From: Lineus longissimus
Taxonomy: Eukaryota > Nemertea > Pilidiophora > Heteronemertea > Lineidae
Direction: 5' to 3'
Length of the DNA stretch: 64,000 nucleotides
Assembly (NCBI RefSeq): GCF_910592395.1
Contig: NC_088310.1
Location: 10,733,501-10,797,500, forward strand
A program made the position numbers and the translations under genes. The notes beneath the pieces are model-generated. The model did not search any database, was not told where the DNA came from, and saw only the letters and a list, made by a program, of their open reading frames with translations. Positions 1 through 11,416 of the stretch are shown here, piece after piece. How positions within the stretch are numbered: position 1 is the stretch's first letter; each line of letters opens with the position of its first letter.

Positions 1-1431
1 TCATCAACCTTGGACGGTACTCAGTCTCTGCGTGTGAAATTAACCTATAATTCTGGTCATCATAATCATACTTTCAGCAACAAACTGTAGCTTCTTTGAA
101 GAAATGTCACGATAGGGACATATACATTGTACTGTATGCGATGACTTAAGGCGGATTCATATTCTGACGCACTACCAACGGGTTCCGACGCACGATTAAA
201 ATCTGGACGCCGCCAATGTCGTGATGATTCATACTCCAGCGTGCGACAGCGTCGGTCATCGGCGTCAGGTCGCGCGTCTGATCGGCGTGCTATTTTCAAG
301 AGTTCAACAAATTTGAACACTCAGCGTCAGATCGCGGCGTCCTACCAATGAATGAGGGGTTTTGTGTTCATGGTTTACGCGTACTTTCAAAGGCGCCAAA
401 TTAAAACGAGAAGGGGACGGGGAGTAGAAATTATGTCGCTGTTACGAAATGACTCATGTGACTAAAATGTCGGATGCGGAAGAGGTCCTCATGCATGCGA
501 GGGACGTCTCCTCCTTATCCTATACAACACAGCAATGGCCGGTACATTTAAAAGCAGAAGTGCAGATCCTCTTCTTTCATTTTGAAATGGCAGATACATA
601 TTATTGCGAGAGCATTCACAGTCTCTCGATAAGACGCCGACAAAATCGTGCGGCCGGGTCAGCGTCGAACGCAGCGTCGTGCATCGGTCGCCGGCGATTG
701 TCGCCCATCGGAGTATGAACTCGCGTTTATCCGGCCACCACGACCAACTTGTCTAACATGCAGGTTATTGAATATACACATTCCAGGCCAAGTTATGAAA
801 GGCTTGATTAGGGTTACATGCTCATGGAAATCGTCCAAGGCGTACATTGTAATGGTTATCCCATGGTGATGTCACTTTATAGAAATGACATGACATTCAT
901 TAACCCTCGCCTGCGATTAACGGACCTACAGGGAAACAGCTTCTGATTTCAACCAAAACAATTTCAATGCCTCTTTGGTCAAACGACAACTCAAAACGCA
1001 TGGACCCTTCGCAAGTAGTACAAAAACCTGAAATCACTCAATATCGTCATTCATATCCAAGGATCATCCCATCTTCACTACCTTCATCGTCTATGGTAGG
1101 CCGTAGTGGACATAAATGCCGATTCATGTTCTAGAACATAATTATTAGTGTTCTAGAACATATTTTGACCAATAGGAGAACAGGAATATTGTTCTAGACC
1201 GTAATCAACCAATCATTGACCAGGAATAATGGTCTAGATTCCTGGCCAGTGCTTGGTCGATTAATGGTCTAGAACATAATTCCTGTACTGTGATTGGCTG
1301 ATTTATGTTCACGTGACACCTGCCAGCGATCACGTGACCCCTGCCAGTGATCATGTGACCTCAGACGATGAACATGAGGCTGATCCACGATTCTCGACAC
1401 AAGGTCGCGAACACCATCCGGAGAACCGGAT
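1..1431. other. Left flank, no gene recognised
   Basis: No open reading frame here resembles a known protein. The stretch 150-340 is rich in CpG and GCGTC-type words. A related sequence lies in inverted orientation at about 690-720 (both contain TTCATACTCC or its complement), so a decayed inverted-repeat element may be present. From about 1125 the sequence becomes promoter-like and is annotated separately. The BEL/Pao element begins at its target duplication at 1432. Confidence 0.5.
1125..1372. promoter_or_regulatory. Promoter-like cluster: TTCTAGAA, CCAAT and E-boxes
   Basis: Within 250 bp there are several copies of (G)TTCTAGAAC or half copies, which have the TTCnnGAA arrangement of heat-shock elements. 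There are also several CCAAT or ATTGG boxes (for example ACCAATAGG, ACCAATCATT, GATTGGCTG). Three tandem 21-bp units at 1310-1330, 1331-1351 and 1352-1372 each begin with CACGTGAC or a variant. E-boxes of the same form reappear in inverted orientation at 16932-16938 and 16952-16959, beyond the BEL insertion. This is motif reading only; no transcript start is visible. Confidence 0.35.
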
Positions 1432-1436
1432 GTGTT

Positions 1437-2362
1437 TGTGGCGGCATTAGCCCAGTAACTTAACAATTCTCATTTCGTTTACAGGGTTTATTATTTACGT
1501 CATTCCACAGATCACGTAAAAACTGAAAGATACAAAAATATAGGGAAGATAAGTAAAATGCAACACAGCCAGATACCAAGGATACAAAAGAAAGGAAATC
1601 TACAGGGAGCCTAGCTGAAAGGACGAAACTGTCATGGAAAATTTGGGCATGACCTGTAGCCTAATTCACTTTAAAGTCCAAGGAACTATTTGACAGTCTC
1701 AAGGATTACCTAACATCCCTCTAAATTACCAAGGGATGGTCTATACATTGATACATTGAACAACACACACAATGCATGTGATCCGAGTACACAACCTTGT
1801 GTACTGCAGCCATTACAGCAGAAATCCGCTATAAACACTTGAATATTCCTCGTATTCACTAATTACCTTGACTGGGCCTAAGTACAGAGCAAGTAAATGT
1901 CATTAAAGTACCATAAAGGTGTAGTAAAGTGTACAGAAATCTATTTCTAGCAATTTCGTTTCTTGTTTACATTCGGTCACTTCAATTCCGGTTCCGGAAG
2001 GTGCTGCCATCTGTCGTTGCCATTAGAAACCAATTCGCTTCAGGCTATGCTCAAGGCACCTCATAAAACACCTGATTAAGACCACCTGCGGTCCGTAGTG
2101 ATTTCTATCATATTATTCAGTGCAGCCTATATACATTCGTAATTCATTTACCTCTGTTGCCTCCGTCAGTAGCTTTGATAACAATGAATAAACGGGAAAG
2201 AAGGGCGGACTGGCCCCGGAATACGACTCTGTCTCTCAAGAGAATCGGGCAAAAGCGTGCTCGAGATGGCGTCGTCACGTGACATCAAAAGGCGCGAATC
2301 TACTCAAGGCGCCAAGTTCTAAACTTAAAAAACTTCGCTGTTTCAGCTTGATAACAGTGACA
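1437..2362 (-). repeat. BEL/Pao 3' LTR
   Basis: This is the 3' LTR in the minus-strand sense. It matches 15845-16771 at about 99%, with scattered single-base differences and one 1-bp indel. The TG..CA termini and the adjoining GTGTT at 1432-1436 fix its edge. On the minus strand a short purine stretch (AGGAGAG, just right of 2362) lies where the polypurine tract is expected. Confidence 0.95.
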
Positions 2363-2514
2363 TGGCTCTCCTAAATTATTCATTAATTTAAACCAACAAT
2401 ACACAAATCTAAAACTCAACCATGGTAACCATGGCAACTACACTTAGGCCTATGGTATCTGGCACAAGACAACTTGAAGTAAAACTTCAAACAGAACTAG
2501 TATTGGGCAATTCG

Positions 2515-3102
2515 CCTAACAGCAAATTGCAGACCATATCCCTGGTGAAAGTATTTTGTCATGTTGAGAAATTAGGTTTGCACCAGGATATAACCAGATA
2601 AATCAGAGGCAAATAACCCTGAATAACCAGCTGAATTAGGTTGTGACAGTAGGTGCATCATAAATACTAGAATTAGCGATGGTTCTGGGACTGCAACAAC
2701 TCAGCATATGGATGGTCAGAATCCAGCAGACAACAAGCAAATGTAATCTGAATCTCAACATCTTTCGTATCTTTTGATGAGTTTTCTGGTCGAGTGAGGG
2801 AAACCAGTTGGTCATCTGATATGGCTGGTGGGGATGAAAGCTCCCAATGTTGGGACGACCAATAATACATTGCGTCTCCACAGTATTTATATTATAATAC
2901 CTCCCTCCATGCACACATGGTTCTGCTGCCAATTTTTTCTTCAAATGATCTAGGTGTCAATCATGCACTTGTGGGTACTGGCACCACGTAGGTAACTTCT
3001 GATCTGATCTGAAGTGGCAGGTTTTTGGTGCTTTGTCCTGGTGCTCATTTTTAAGATGACAAAACACTATCACCAGGGATATGGTCTGCAATTGCTGTTA
3101 GG
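2515..3102. repeat. Inverted repeat, 47-48-bp arms
   Basis: The arm 2515-2562 (starting CCTAACAGC, containing AGACCATATCCCTGGTGA) matches the reverse complement of 3056-3102 with only a few mismatches. The arms enclose about 490 bp. This could be a fold-back element or a MITE nested in the BEL 3' region. The word AGACCATATCC occurs again in the hairpin at 4678-4709. No target duplication was identified. Confidence 0.6.
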
Positions 3103-4677
3103 AAAGTCACAACCTGGGGACAAAAAATAAATGTGATTTAGACTTCGCATTTCTTTGAAGTGTAGGTTGCAACATCCCAGGCCATTGATGCATGCATGGT
3201 CACAACATAGGGGCAACCGGGAATCATGGCAAAGATTTTTACAACCATTCTTTTGAGGTGTAGATTGTGATGCGAGGGAAGTGTCTTGATCTCTACATAA
3301 AATTCCTTCGACATGGTGCAACAAACCAGTCCAGTAGATATAGCCTATACATGGTCATAGCATACGGCATCGAGACAACCAGTATGCAAGGTTACGGCCA
3401 GGCCCAAGGGGTATGACCGATCAGCACTAAGAGTAAAAACGTAACATGCAATAATATCTTTTTAAACTAACTGCCACAGTAGGTTTATTTATTCAGTCTT
3501 TTTAAGTAAAAGTATTACAGTGAAAAAGAACGAAATACGGCTGGAATATTATACTGGTTTGTCTTCGGACGGCATATTCAGCACTGCACCGATGTCAAGG
3601 TTAAGACGGTTATACGACTTTGCCTCATCAGCTCCTCGTGGTCAAGGCTCCTATATCCGTGACTGATGCGGTCGCAGAACAGAACAGATGCTGATCATCC
3701 CCGTCAGGCTGTAAAACAGAGCGAGGAAATATTTTAACTTCACCAGAAGTTTTATCATTCATTATTCAGACCAACAGACACTGACTACCTGCTAATAGTC
3801 TATGAATTTCATTGTCATAATTCAGAACAAACACTTATCACCTTTGCTGACAATATTTTCAGAAGGTGTGTACATTCGTGTGTCCATTTACACTGCACGT
3901 GTACGTGCTTTACTGTACATTTCTACAGGAGTGAGCAGGATGTACAGAAAAACGATCTCCAAAACTGTTGCTTTCAGCACTCGCGACACGTTAAGCGAGG
4001 TTTCAGCAATTATTTTCAGTGAAGGTATATCTCATGTGTAGAGTCTGGGTGATTTTGAGACATTCTTAGGTGTTTAAGGCGCACAGTTTGATGAAACTTG
4101 CCCGAATTCGTAATTTTTTTGATGAATGTATATCCGCCATTGCGGGGATCTGGAAACTTTCGGATGACAAGTTTGCCTCAAAAGATGGACGTGCTCCCTA
4201 TAATCACCCAAACTAACAGCGAATATATATTCTTAAGATCCTTTTCTTGACCTCTGATGAGTTAATTTTGTCTGATGCAGTGTTTCAACATAAATTTGAG
4301 GGCGATTACAATCACGAAAAATTCACACTCACCCAGTCTAGAATGCGTAGACGAAATGTCTGTTGGCTCTTCCATGTAGCGGGTATCCTCCCACCTGTTC
4401 AGGTCGGGACAGATCAACGTTGAGCAACTTGCCTAATCGGTAAAAACGCGGGAGGCAGTGCTATTACCGGAACGGTTCAGAACCGGCGATTTTCATCAAA
4501 AATCACCCGAAAACTAAAAAAGTAAGCAACGGCTGCAAAAATAAAGTACACGTTGTTCGTTAGCAGGTTATGAAACGTAACCTAACCAAATTTCAGGTCG
4601 TTCCGTGCGGCAGTTTCGGAGATACGTGTCGAAAACCACATCCCTCGGGTCCTGGCGATCGGCTGAGTAAAAACAAT

Positions 4678-4709
4678 AGACCATATCCACGGAGTTGTGG
4701 ATATGGTCT
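4678..4709. repeat. Perfect hairpin, 13-bp arms, 6-nt loop
   Basis: AGACCATATCCAC at 4678-4690 is followed by GGAGTT and then the exact reverse complement at 4697-4709. It shares the word AGACCATATCC with the inverted repeat at 2515-3102. Function unknown. Confidence 0.8.
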
Positions 4710-4811
4710 AAATACACCCTTCGTTACAATCTTGGGACGAATATTTCAGACGGCTACACCACATGACTTGGATCAGCCTTGAACTTGCTATCACAACGAT
4801 ACCGCAACACA

Positions 4812-5001
4812 GTTCAGCTTTAAGCCTGCTGAAGCCTTACAAACAGTCCATAAAACACGGTTCAGCTTTAAGTCTGCTGAAACATTAGCAACGCTTTGGA
4901 TGGATGCGCCTCAAGATTTTGATCAACCTTAAACTTGCTGACCAATGCTACAGTTAAGTAACGCAGTTACATGATATATATTCAGCTTTAAACCCGCTGA
5001 A
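4812..5001. repeat. Three copies of a TTCAGC...GCTGAA mini-palindrome
   Basis: Units at 4812-4833, 4861-4881 and 4981-5001 share TTCAGCTTTAA, then three or four variable bases, then GCTGAA, so each can fold into a short hairpin. Related but weaker versions occur near 4771 and 4920. The spacing is irregular, so this is not a simple tandem array. Confidence 0.6.
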
Positions 5002-5327
5002 ACAACAATTAAGACTCCAGAAGAATTCTTAAAGTTAGGCATTTTGCCTGCAATTCAACACACTAACAGTATGAAATCACAATATCATATAAATGAATAA
5101 TCTACGGATTTCAAACTCCTCTGGGCAAAGAAATTGAATCAGAGCCCAGACCCACAGTAAGGCATTTGGCCTAGATTCCAACAACATATTTACAAAGAGT
5201 TGGGAGGGCTATGAAATCACTAGATCATGATGAATGATGAATAATCCTCAGATTTCAAAGCCCTCTGGGCAGAGAGTCTGTGCCGGGAATAGAATCCCAC
5301 ACTAGTACTGCTAAATTGTCCTTTAGT

Positions 5328-6685
5328 TTAGTTTGGCTCTCCGTCCGGGACGTCCCGGGAAATAAGCGCGATTACCTTATGGATGGGGCGCTCAAGGTGG
5401 CCGTTTTTTACCTGTAGCTTTAGCGTTCTTACCAGGCCATCGTGGCTTTCGCGGGCCTCCAACACGCGGGCGAGAGGCCAGTCGCAACGTGGACGGGCGT
5501 CATCCATTATACAGACAATATCATCTTTGGTCAAGTTGCGCTGGACTTTGGTCCATTTTTTGCGTTGTTGCAGCGTGGGCAGAAATTCTTTCCTCCACCG
5601 GGTCCAAAATTGATTGGCTAAATGCTGAACGGCGCGCCAACGATTTCGACAATACAAATCCTGCTCTACAAATTTACCGGGGAGGGGCATGACGACCTTA
5701 GACTTGAGCGTCAGCAGTTGATTGGGACACAATGGCTCCAAGGAGTCTGGTGACTTCGTATCCACATATGTCAGGGGTCGGCTGTTGACAATCAATTCTA
5801 CTTCAACTAGGAGAGTGTGTAACAGCTCATCATCTAATCGATTCCCATGCTTTGCTAGTAAACTGGACAGCACATTTCGAGCACACCCAATCATCCTTTC
5901 CCAACTACCGCCCATATGACTGGCGCTAGGAACATTCATATCAAATTGGACCCAGTCACAATTGTCTTTGAGTAACTCACGAGCTATTTTATCATTGTCC
6001 ATTTCAGCCAATGCGGCGGCGAATTCGTTTCGTCCCCCTATGAAGTTTGTTCCGCGGTCGCAGCGCAATTTTCTGATTGGCCCTCTGCGGCAAGCGAAGC
6101 GACGGTATGCGTTGATGAACGAGTCTGTATTCAGACTGTTAGCTACCTCTAGATGAGTAGCTCTTGAGGACATACACGTAAAAAGAGCTACCCAGCGCTT
6201 GTTATCATTACGACAAGATTTGACAATGAACGGCCCGAAGTAATCGACAGCGCTGTGCGTGAATGGAGCTGCGGGCTCCAAGCGATCCTCTGGAAGATTG
6301 GCCATTTTTTGACCACATGGGGTTCCTCTTAATTTGCGACACGAAACACATTTCATGATGTAAGTGGTCACGGCGGCTCGCCCCCCGACAATCCAAAACC
6401 CAGCTTGCCTGGTGCTATTCAAAGTGATGCCACGTCCTGCATGTCCTTCCATTTTGTGGTGATGGTCAATGATCAGATTGGTGATGTGGCTGCTTCGAGG
6501 CAATAGAATCGGCTGTCTCACTGACGAAGACACTTTGGCATGCTTGATTCTTCCTTCAACTCTCAAGATTGACTTGGCATCTAGGAATGGATCTAAGGAG
6601 ACAAGACTGCTGTCTTTACCCACATGATTGGTTTCTGTTGTCTTTTCTTTCCTTTGGGTTGGCTGGTTGGCTGTCATCAAGGTTT
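5328..6685 (-). pseudogene. BEL/Pao integrase, separated from the rest of pol by the Gypsy insertion
   Basis: This is the C-terminal part of the BEL polyprotein. It catalyses insertion of the DNA copy into the genome. An HHCC zinc module (HHHKMEGHAGRG... then CVSCRK) precedes a DDE core: D in AVDYFGPF, D in LRCDRGTNF and E in GGSWERMIGCARN. A C-terminal tail with LKLQVKNG follows. The catalytic residues are intact. The upstream end is cut by the left LTR of Gypsy-1. Removing that element and one GAATC copy would leave the frame continuous with the RNase H ORF at 11568-13255, so this was one reading frame when Gypsy-1 landed. It cannot now be made as part of a polyprotein. Confidence 0.93.
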
Positions 6686-6690
6686 GAATC

Positions 6691-6836
6691 TGTTGCGTGT
6701 TGTGTCTTCGGCTGGCCGCACGGCGAGCCTGGAAGTTGTGTTTTGAGGTCAATAAAACTTATAGAGTTCTTCCTGTTTTCGTCCAGATTAATGCACAATT
6801 ACTCATTGTGGAGGACCAGAAGTCGGCTCCGCAACA
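6691..6836 (+). repeat. Gypsy-1 5' LTR
   Basis: 146 bp, identical to 11417-11562. It contains an AATAAA polyadenylation signal at 6751-6756. Its TG..CA ends adjoin GAATC on the left and the primer-binding site on the right. Confidence 0.97.
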
Positions 6837-6854
6837 TGGTGGCAGCGAGGTGAA
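6837..6854 (+). promoter_or_regulatory. Gypsy-1 primer-binding site
   Basis: TGGTGGCAGCGAGGTGAA begins directly after the LTR. A start with TGG is expected for a site that pairs with the CCA end of a tRNA primer. I did not identify which tRNA. Confidence 0.75.
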
Positions 6855-7058
6855 AAGACTCAAGCTTCCCGAGAAATGATAGACTGTATAATTATTGCGT
6901 TAATCTAAAGTAGTCTGGGTTGAAACCGGTCTCGGAAATCCTGCCGGTAAACTACACGTGTGTGACTGTACTGTGTAGCGTGTACATTGACTCTGTACGA
7001 TACTGTACACTCGGGTGTACACTGCCGCTCGAACGACGTTTGTAACTAGAACTTTGAA

Positions 7059-10000
7059 ATGGCACGTCCTGTCCAGGGGATAAGGCCCCCAAACCCTCCT
7101 GATTTTAAAGATGTATCTAGCATCGCAGAGAACTGGAGAATTTTTAGGCAGAAATGGACAAATTATGCCATAATTACAAACTTGGCTGCTCAGGACAGGC
7201 CCTATCGTGTTGCCCTGCTACTACACTCGATCGGGGACGATGGTCTTCGTATCCACAATGGATTCAAGTTCGATACCCCGGATAATGAGCGGACTGTGGC
7301 AGAAATTCTTACGAAATTCAACGTTTATGCTATTGGCGAAGTGAATGAAACCTATGAACGTTTCCTATTCAACCAACGGATGCAAACGGGGGATGAAACA
7401 TTCGAGTCATTCCTATCTGACATACGGAATAAAATCAATACCTGTAACTATCATGCTGACTCTGTCGATTCAATTCTCCGGGACCGTATTGTGCTTGGCA
7501 TACATGACCGCGAGACACAGAAACTCCTGCTGAGGGAGAGGAATTTAACATTGGAAACGTCTATCAATATCTGCAAGGCGGCAGAAAATGCAACGGTGCA
7601 GGGGAAAGCCCTCGGCACAGACTTAGATGGTACTAGCGCTGCAAGTGTCAAGCGTGTTAAGGACAGAAACTCGTGGCCTAAAAAGCCTCTAGGTGGGGCT
7701 ACCTCAAAAGTGCCAAAGGCCCAATATGGGGCAGCTGCAGTTCCGACTAGGGAATGCAAGTTCTGTGGTCGGGAACACCCTATGCGAAAAACGGATTGCC
7801 CTGCCTGGGGCAAAACGTGCAGTCAGTGTCATGGCGAGAATCACTTCCGGGCAAAATGCAAAAAACCTGGTGTGGTCAAAATGGTTAGTGCTGATGCTGA
7901 TGATGATGATGAAAATGACGATTATTGGATGGCCAATGTCATGACTGGTAAACGCAAACGAGATATTCTTACCGCCAAAATGGAAGTCAATGGAACTCAC
8001 CTCCACTTTCAACTGGATAGTGGGGCTGAAGTTAACACCATTTGCCAGAGGTTCGTAAAAAAGGAACAGGTAAAAGACACCCCCCAGCGGCTCGTGATGT
8101 GGAACAACACGAAGGTACAGCCACTAGGGGAAGCCACACTACCGGTCATAAACGTTCGCAATAAGCTACGATATCTGGTGAAATTTGTGGTGGTGCCTAA
8201 CAGTCTCAGTTGTTTGTTAGGCCTCGATACCATTCGCGCGATGGAACTCATTACCGTCAATGCTGACAAATTTATTGCACAAGTAAAGAAACAGGAACTT
8301 GGTGATCTAGGTGAGGCACATCTGTGTGTGGACACGGACGTCAAGCCACGTGCTTTGCCTTGCAATAACGTACCCGTCGCTATAAATGGGGATGTAAAGC
8401 TTGAACTTGAGCGTTTAGTGGAGATGGGTGTCCTCCAGGGGGTAACTGAACCTACGCCATGGGTTAGTCAAATGGCAGTTGTTTGGAAACCCAATGGAAA
8501 ACTTAGAATCTGTATTGACCCTCAGGCATTGAACGTTGCCCTAATGAGGGAACATTACAAGTTACCTACTGTTGATGATGTGTTACCCATGCTTCATGAC
8601 GCAAAAGTGTTCAGCAAATTAGATGTCAAAAATGCATTCTGGCACATTAGGTTAGATGAGGCGTCTAGCTTACTAACTACGATGATTACTCCATTTGGAC
8701 GTTTCCGCTGGACTCGTCTTCCTTTTGGGCTCAAAGTATCCAGTGAAATCTTCCAGCGCAAACTTACAGAAGCTCTCAGCGGACTTGACGGTGTTTTTAC
8801 GATTGCGGATGATATCATAGCTGCTGGGTGTGGCAAAACGAAGAGTGCTGCACTCGAGGACAATGACTCTAATCTTGAAAAGTTGTATCAGAGATGTGAT
8901 GAGCGTCACATCATCTTGAATAATGATAAAAAGGAAGTGAGCAAACCAGAAATTAGGTTTCATGGACACCTTTTTACAGAGGAGGGTGTTAAAGCAGATG
9001 ACTCAAAAGTGGAGGCAATCATGAGGATGCCTAACCCCACTGATCTTCCAGGTGTAAAACGTTTCTGTGGCATGGTTCAGTACATGGCACGATTTTTACC
9101 TAACTTATCCGCTGATCTTGAACCTATACGCGCCCTCACCCGCAAAGAGACCGCGTGGAACTGGTCGAGTGATTGTGACAAGGCTATGGACACTGTAAAG
9201 AAGAAACTGTCAGAGACTCCAGTTTTAGCCTATTTCGATACCAACAAGGATGTCATGCGACAGGTTGATAGTAGCAAGGATGGTGTTGGTGCGGTACTCC
9301 TACAGGATGGCCGACCTGTGGAGTATGCGTCACGCTCGCTGTCCTCGGCAGAGCGAAACTGGGCGCAAATCGAAAAGGAGCTGCTTGCCGTGGTGTATGG
9401 TCTGGAAAGATTCGATCAATATACTTATGGGACCAAGGTGGTCGTAGAAAATGATCACAAACCTCTCTATTCGATTCTTCGCAAGCCACTCAGCCAAGCC
9501 CCAAAGCGTCTGCAAGCGCTGATGATGCGAATTCATCGATATGACGTTGATTTTCGTTTTCTGAAAGGTTCCGAGTTGATAATTGCAGACACGCTGAGCC
9601 GAGCATATCTGGATGTGCCAGATACCACAACCCGCATATTAAACGTGAACTCTGCCTATACCATGTCTGATGCCAGACTTGAGGAAGTTCGCAAAGCTAC
9701 AGACAATGACAATGCTCTAAAAACCCTTGAATCCCTGATTCTGAAGGGGTGGCCAGAGTATAAACACTTGGTACCTTCAGACGTGAGGGTATACTTTGAC
9801 TTCAGAGACACTCTTAGTTGTGACAACGGGATCATCTTAAAAGGCGAGGCTATTCTCATTCCTAGTTCACTCAGGCAGGATATCAAACAGCGTTTGCATT
9901 CAGCACATCTTGGCTATAATAGCATGGTAAGGCGTGCTCGTCGTCTTGTATTCTGGCCTGGTCTCGCTCAGGACATAAAACAGTTGGTGGCCTCATGTGA

Positions 10001-11084
10001 GCCGTGTCAGGCGCTGAGGGCCAGAAACCCCAAGGAACCGTTGTTACCTCAAGATGATGGACGAGGCCCCTGGGATAAAGTGGCCAGTGACATCTTTGAA
10101 ATCGAAGGACAGCGATATCTGGTCACCATTGACTGTTACTCCAACTTTTTGGAAGTTGATCCTTTGCCGTCTATGACTAGTGGTCGTGTGATTGCGATAC
10201 TAAAGAAACATTTCTCGCGCTACGGCATTCCGAGGATTCTCATAACTGATCCGGGATCTCAACTTACGTCCGGTGATTTTCGAGAGTTTACCAAGAACTG
10301 GGGAATCACTCATGTGGAAAGTTCACCGGGGCACCATAGTGCTAATGGCAAGGCGGAGGCGGCCGTTAAAGTCGCCAAACACCTGTTGATCAAAACTCGC
10401 AAAAGTGGGACTGACCAAAATTTGGCATTACTCGAGTTGCGCAATACTCCTAGGGAAGACACCGGTCGTAGTCCTGCGGAGATGTTATTTGGGCATTCTA
10501 CTCGTTCAGTGATTCCGTATATTCAGCAAAAGCCTAGTGGTGGAGATTCAGTTTCTCTAAATCTGAGGAGGGAAAGACGGAAGGAGCGAATGAGACAGTC
10601 TCATGATAAAAAAGCATGTGAATTACGTAGGCTCCCAGTTGGGCAAGTCGTGTATTTTGAGTACAGGGAAAGAGAGCGTTGGATTCTGGGTACAATAGTG
10701 GGCATACTTGGGAATCGCACTTATGAAGTAGAGGGGAGAACCGGTGGTATATATTGGAGAAATAGGGTACAAATGCGGCCTACTGCGGTAAAATTGCCAT
10801 TACGACCAAGTGGTCTTCACAATCCAAATGTTCCTTTTCCTAATGCTCCACAACAGGTGTTGGATTTGCCAGAGAGCACTCCTGATAATTTGCCTCAAAA
10901 TCAAAGTGTCAATCATGCTCCACAAAATGCCACTCCGCCGGTTGTTGAAAACTCTTCTCTAGACTATAATCATGGCCAATTGTCTGGTCCGAAGCCGACG
11001 GACACTGTGCCTACTCCTCCAAGACGCACAAGCACTAGAATCCATGTTGCGCCACAATATTTGAAAGACTATGTGAGAAAATAG
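7059..11084 (+). CDS. Gypsy-1 Gag-Pol polyprotein (1341 aa)
   Basis: This single ORF makes the virus-like particle and the enzymes for copying and inserting the element. Gag occupies about the first 280 residues and ends in two zinc knuckles (CKFCGREHPMRKTDC and CSQCHGENHFRAKC). The aspartic protease follows (FQLDSGAEVNTI). The reverse transcriptase has SKLDVKNAFWHI and the catalytic box IADDI. RNase H is recognised by VDSSKDG, KELLAVVYG and NDHKPL. The integrase has an HHCC module (HSAHLG... CEPC) and a DDE core (ASDIFEIE, ITDPGSQL, GKAEAAVKVAK). There is no stop or frameshift, and no frameshift signal is needed because gag and pol share one frame. The ATG at 7059 lies 222 bp after the LTR. 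The element uses the opposite strand from its BEL host. Confidence 0.96.
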   Translation: MARPVQGIRPPNPPDFKDVSSIAENWRIFRQKWTNYAIITNLAAQDRPYRVALLLHSIGDDGLRIHNGFKFDTPDNERTVAEILTKFNVYAIGEVNETYERFLFNQRMQTGDETFESFLSDIRNKINTCNYHADSVDSILRDRIVLGIHDRETQKLLLRERNLTLETSINICKAAENATVQGKALGTDLDGTSAASVKRVKDRNSWPKKPLGGATSKVPKAQYGAAAVPTRECKFCGREHPMRKTDCPAWGKTCSQCHGENHFRAKCKKPGVVKMVSADADDDDENDDYWMANVMTGKRKRDILTAKMEVNGTHLHFQLDSGAEVNTICQRFVKKEQVKDTPQRLVMWNNTKVQPLGEATLPVINVRNKLRYLVKFVVVPNSLSCLLGLDTIRAMELITVNADKFIAQVKKQELGDLGEAHLCVDTDVKPRALPCNNVPVAINGDVKLELERLVEMGVLQGVTEPTPWVSQMAVVWKPNGKLRICIDPQALNVALMREHYKLPTVDDVLPMLHDAKVFSKLDVKNAFWHIRLDEASSLLTTMITPFGRFRWTRLPFGLKVSSEIFQRKLTEALSGLDGVFTIADDIIAAGCGKTKSAALEDNDSNLEKLYQRCDERHIILNNDKKEVSKPEIRFHGHLFTEEGVKADDSKVEAIMRMPNPTDLPGVKRFCGMVQYMARFLPNLSADLEPIRALTRKETAWNWSSDCDKAMDTVKKKLSETPVLAYFDTNKDVMRQVDSSKDGVGAVLLQDGRPVEYASRSLSSAERNWAQIEKELLAVVYGLERFDQYTYGTKVVVENDHKPLYSILRKPLSQAPKRLQALMMRIHRYDVDFRFLKGSELIIADTLSRAYLDVPDTTTRILNVNSAYTMSDARLEEVRKATDNDNALKTLESLILKGWPEYKHLVPSDVRVYFDFRDTLSCDNGIILKGEAILIPSSLRQDIKQRLHSAHLGYNSMVRRARRLVFWPGLAQDIKQLVASCEPCQALRARNPKEPLLPQDDGRGPWDKVASDIFEIEGQRYLVTIDCYSNFLEVDPLPSMTSGRVIAILKKHFSRYGIPRILITDPGSQLTSGDFREFTKNWGITHVESSPGHHSANGKAEAAVKVAKHLLIKTRKSGTDQNLALLELRNTPREDTGRSPAEMLFGHSTRSVIPYIQQKPSGGDSVSLNLRRERRKERMRQSHDKKACELRRLPVGQVVYFEYRERERWILGTIVGILGNRTYEVEGRTGGIYWRNRVQMRPTAVKLPLRPSGLHNPNVPFPNAPQQVLDLPESTPDNLPQNQSVNHAPQNATPPVVENSSLDYNHGQLSGPKPTDTVPTPPRRTSTRIHVAPQYLKDYVRK

Positions 11085-11404
11085 ACCATGTTCAGGATTA
11101 TGATGTTTGAATCTGACTCCAAAACATACCTGTCTTTATGAACAGTCTGGAGTTGACATTGTCTCTATTATTGTTGTGTCACTGTGTTTGTGAGCTTGGA
11201 GGCAAGTGCGTCAAAAGTTTTCATAGTTATATTTGCAGTTTACAGCATATAAGTGTAATTAGCCCGTTAGTTTTAGAGGATTCATCAAAGTTGTATTTTG
11301 GTAGCGTTTTACGTTTATAGTTAACACAAGTTGGTTTTGGTTGCTAATAAGTTGTACCTGTCGAGTGTTTGTGTAATCGCGTTCGAGATTATTCTTATTA
11401 TCTT

Positions 11405-11416
11405 AAGAAGGGGGGA
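11405..11416 (+). promoter_or_regulatory. Gypsy-1 polypurine tract
   Basis: AAGAAGGGGGGA immediately precedes the right LTR at 11417, the position required for plus-strand DNA priming. Confidence 0.85.

Larger units (their letters stand above)
2363..5327 (-). other. BEL/Pao internal region after integrase, about 3 kb without a gene
   Basis: Between the integrase stop and the 3' LTR lie nearly 3 kb with no recognisable gene. No envelope-like ORF with signal peptide and transmembrane anchor is seen. A 102-codon ORF at 2636-2944 (minus) has one hydrophobic stretch but no recognisable similarity. The region holds several palindromes and short repeats, listed separately. It is unusually long for a BEL 3' untranslated part and may contain smaller decayed insertions. 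Confidence 0.6.

Noticed and set aside
1269-1466. 65-codon minus-strand ORF with repeated SHDHWQGSRDRWQ
   Set aside because: It is simply the translation of the three tandem 21-bp E-box units and runs into the BEL LTR.
5260-5320. tRNA-like B box (GGGATTCTATTCCCGGCAC, minus strand) after the BEL integrase
   Set aside because: The B box is degenerate and no convincing A box, terminator or tail is present; not enough for a tRNA or SINE.
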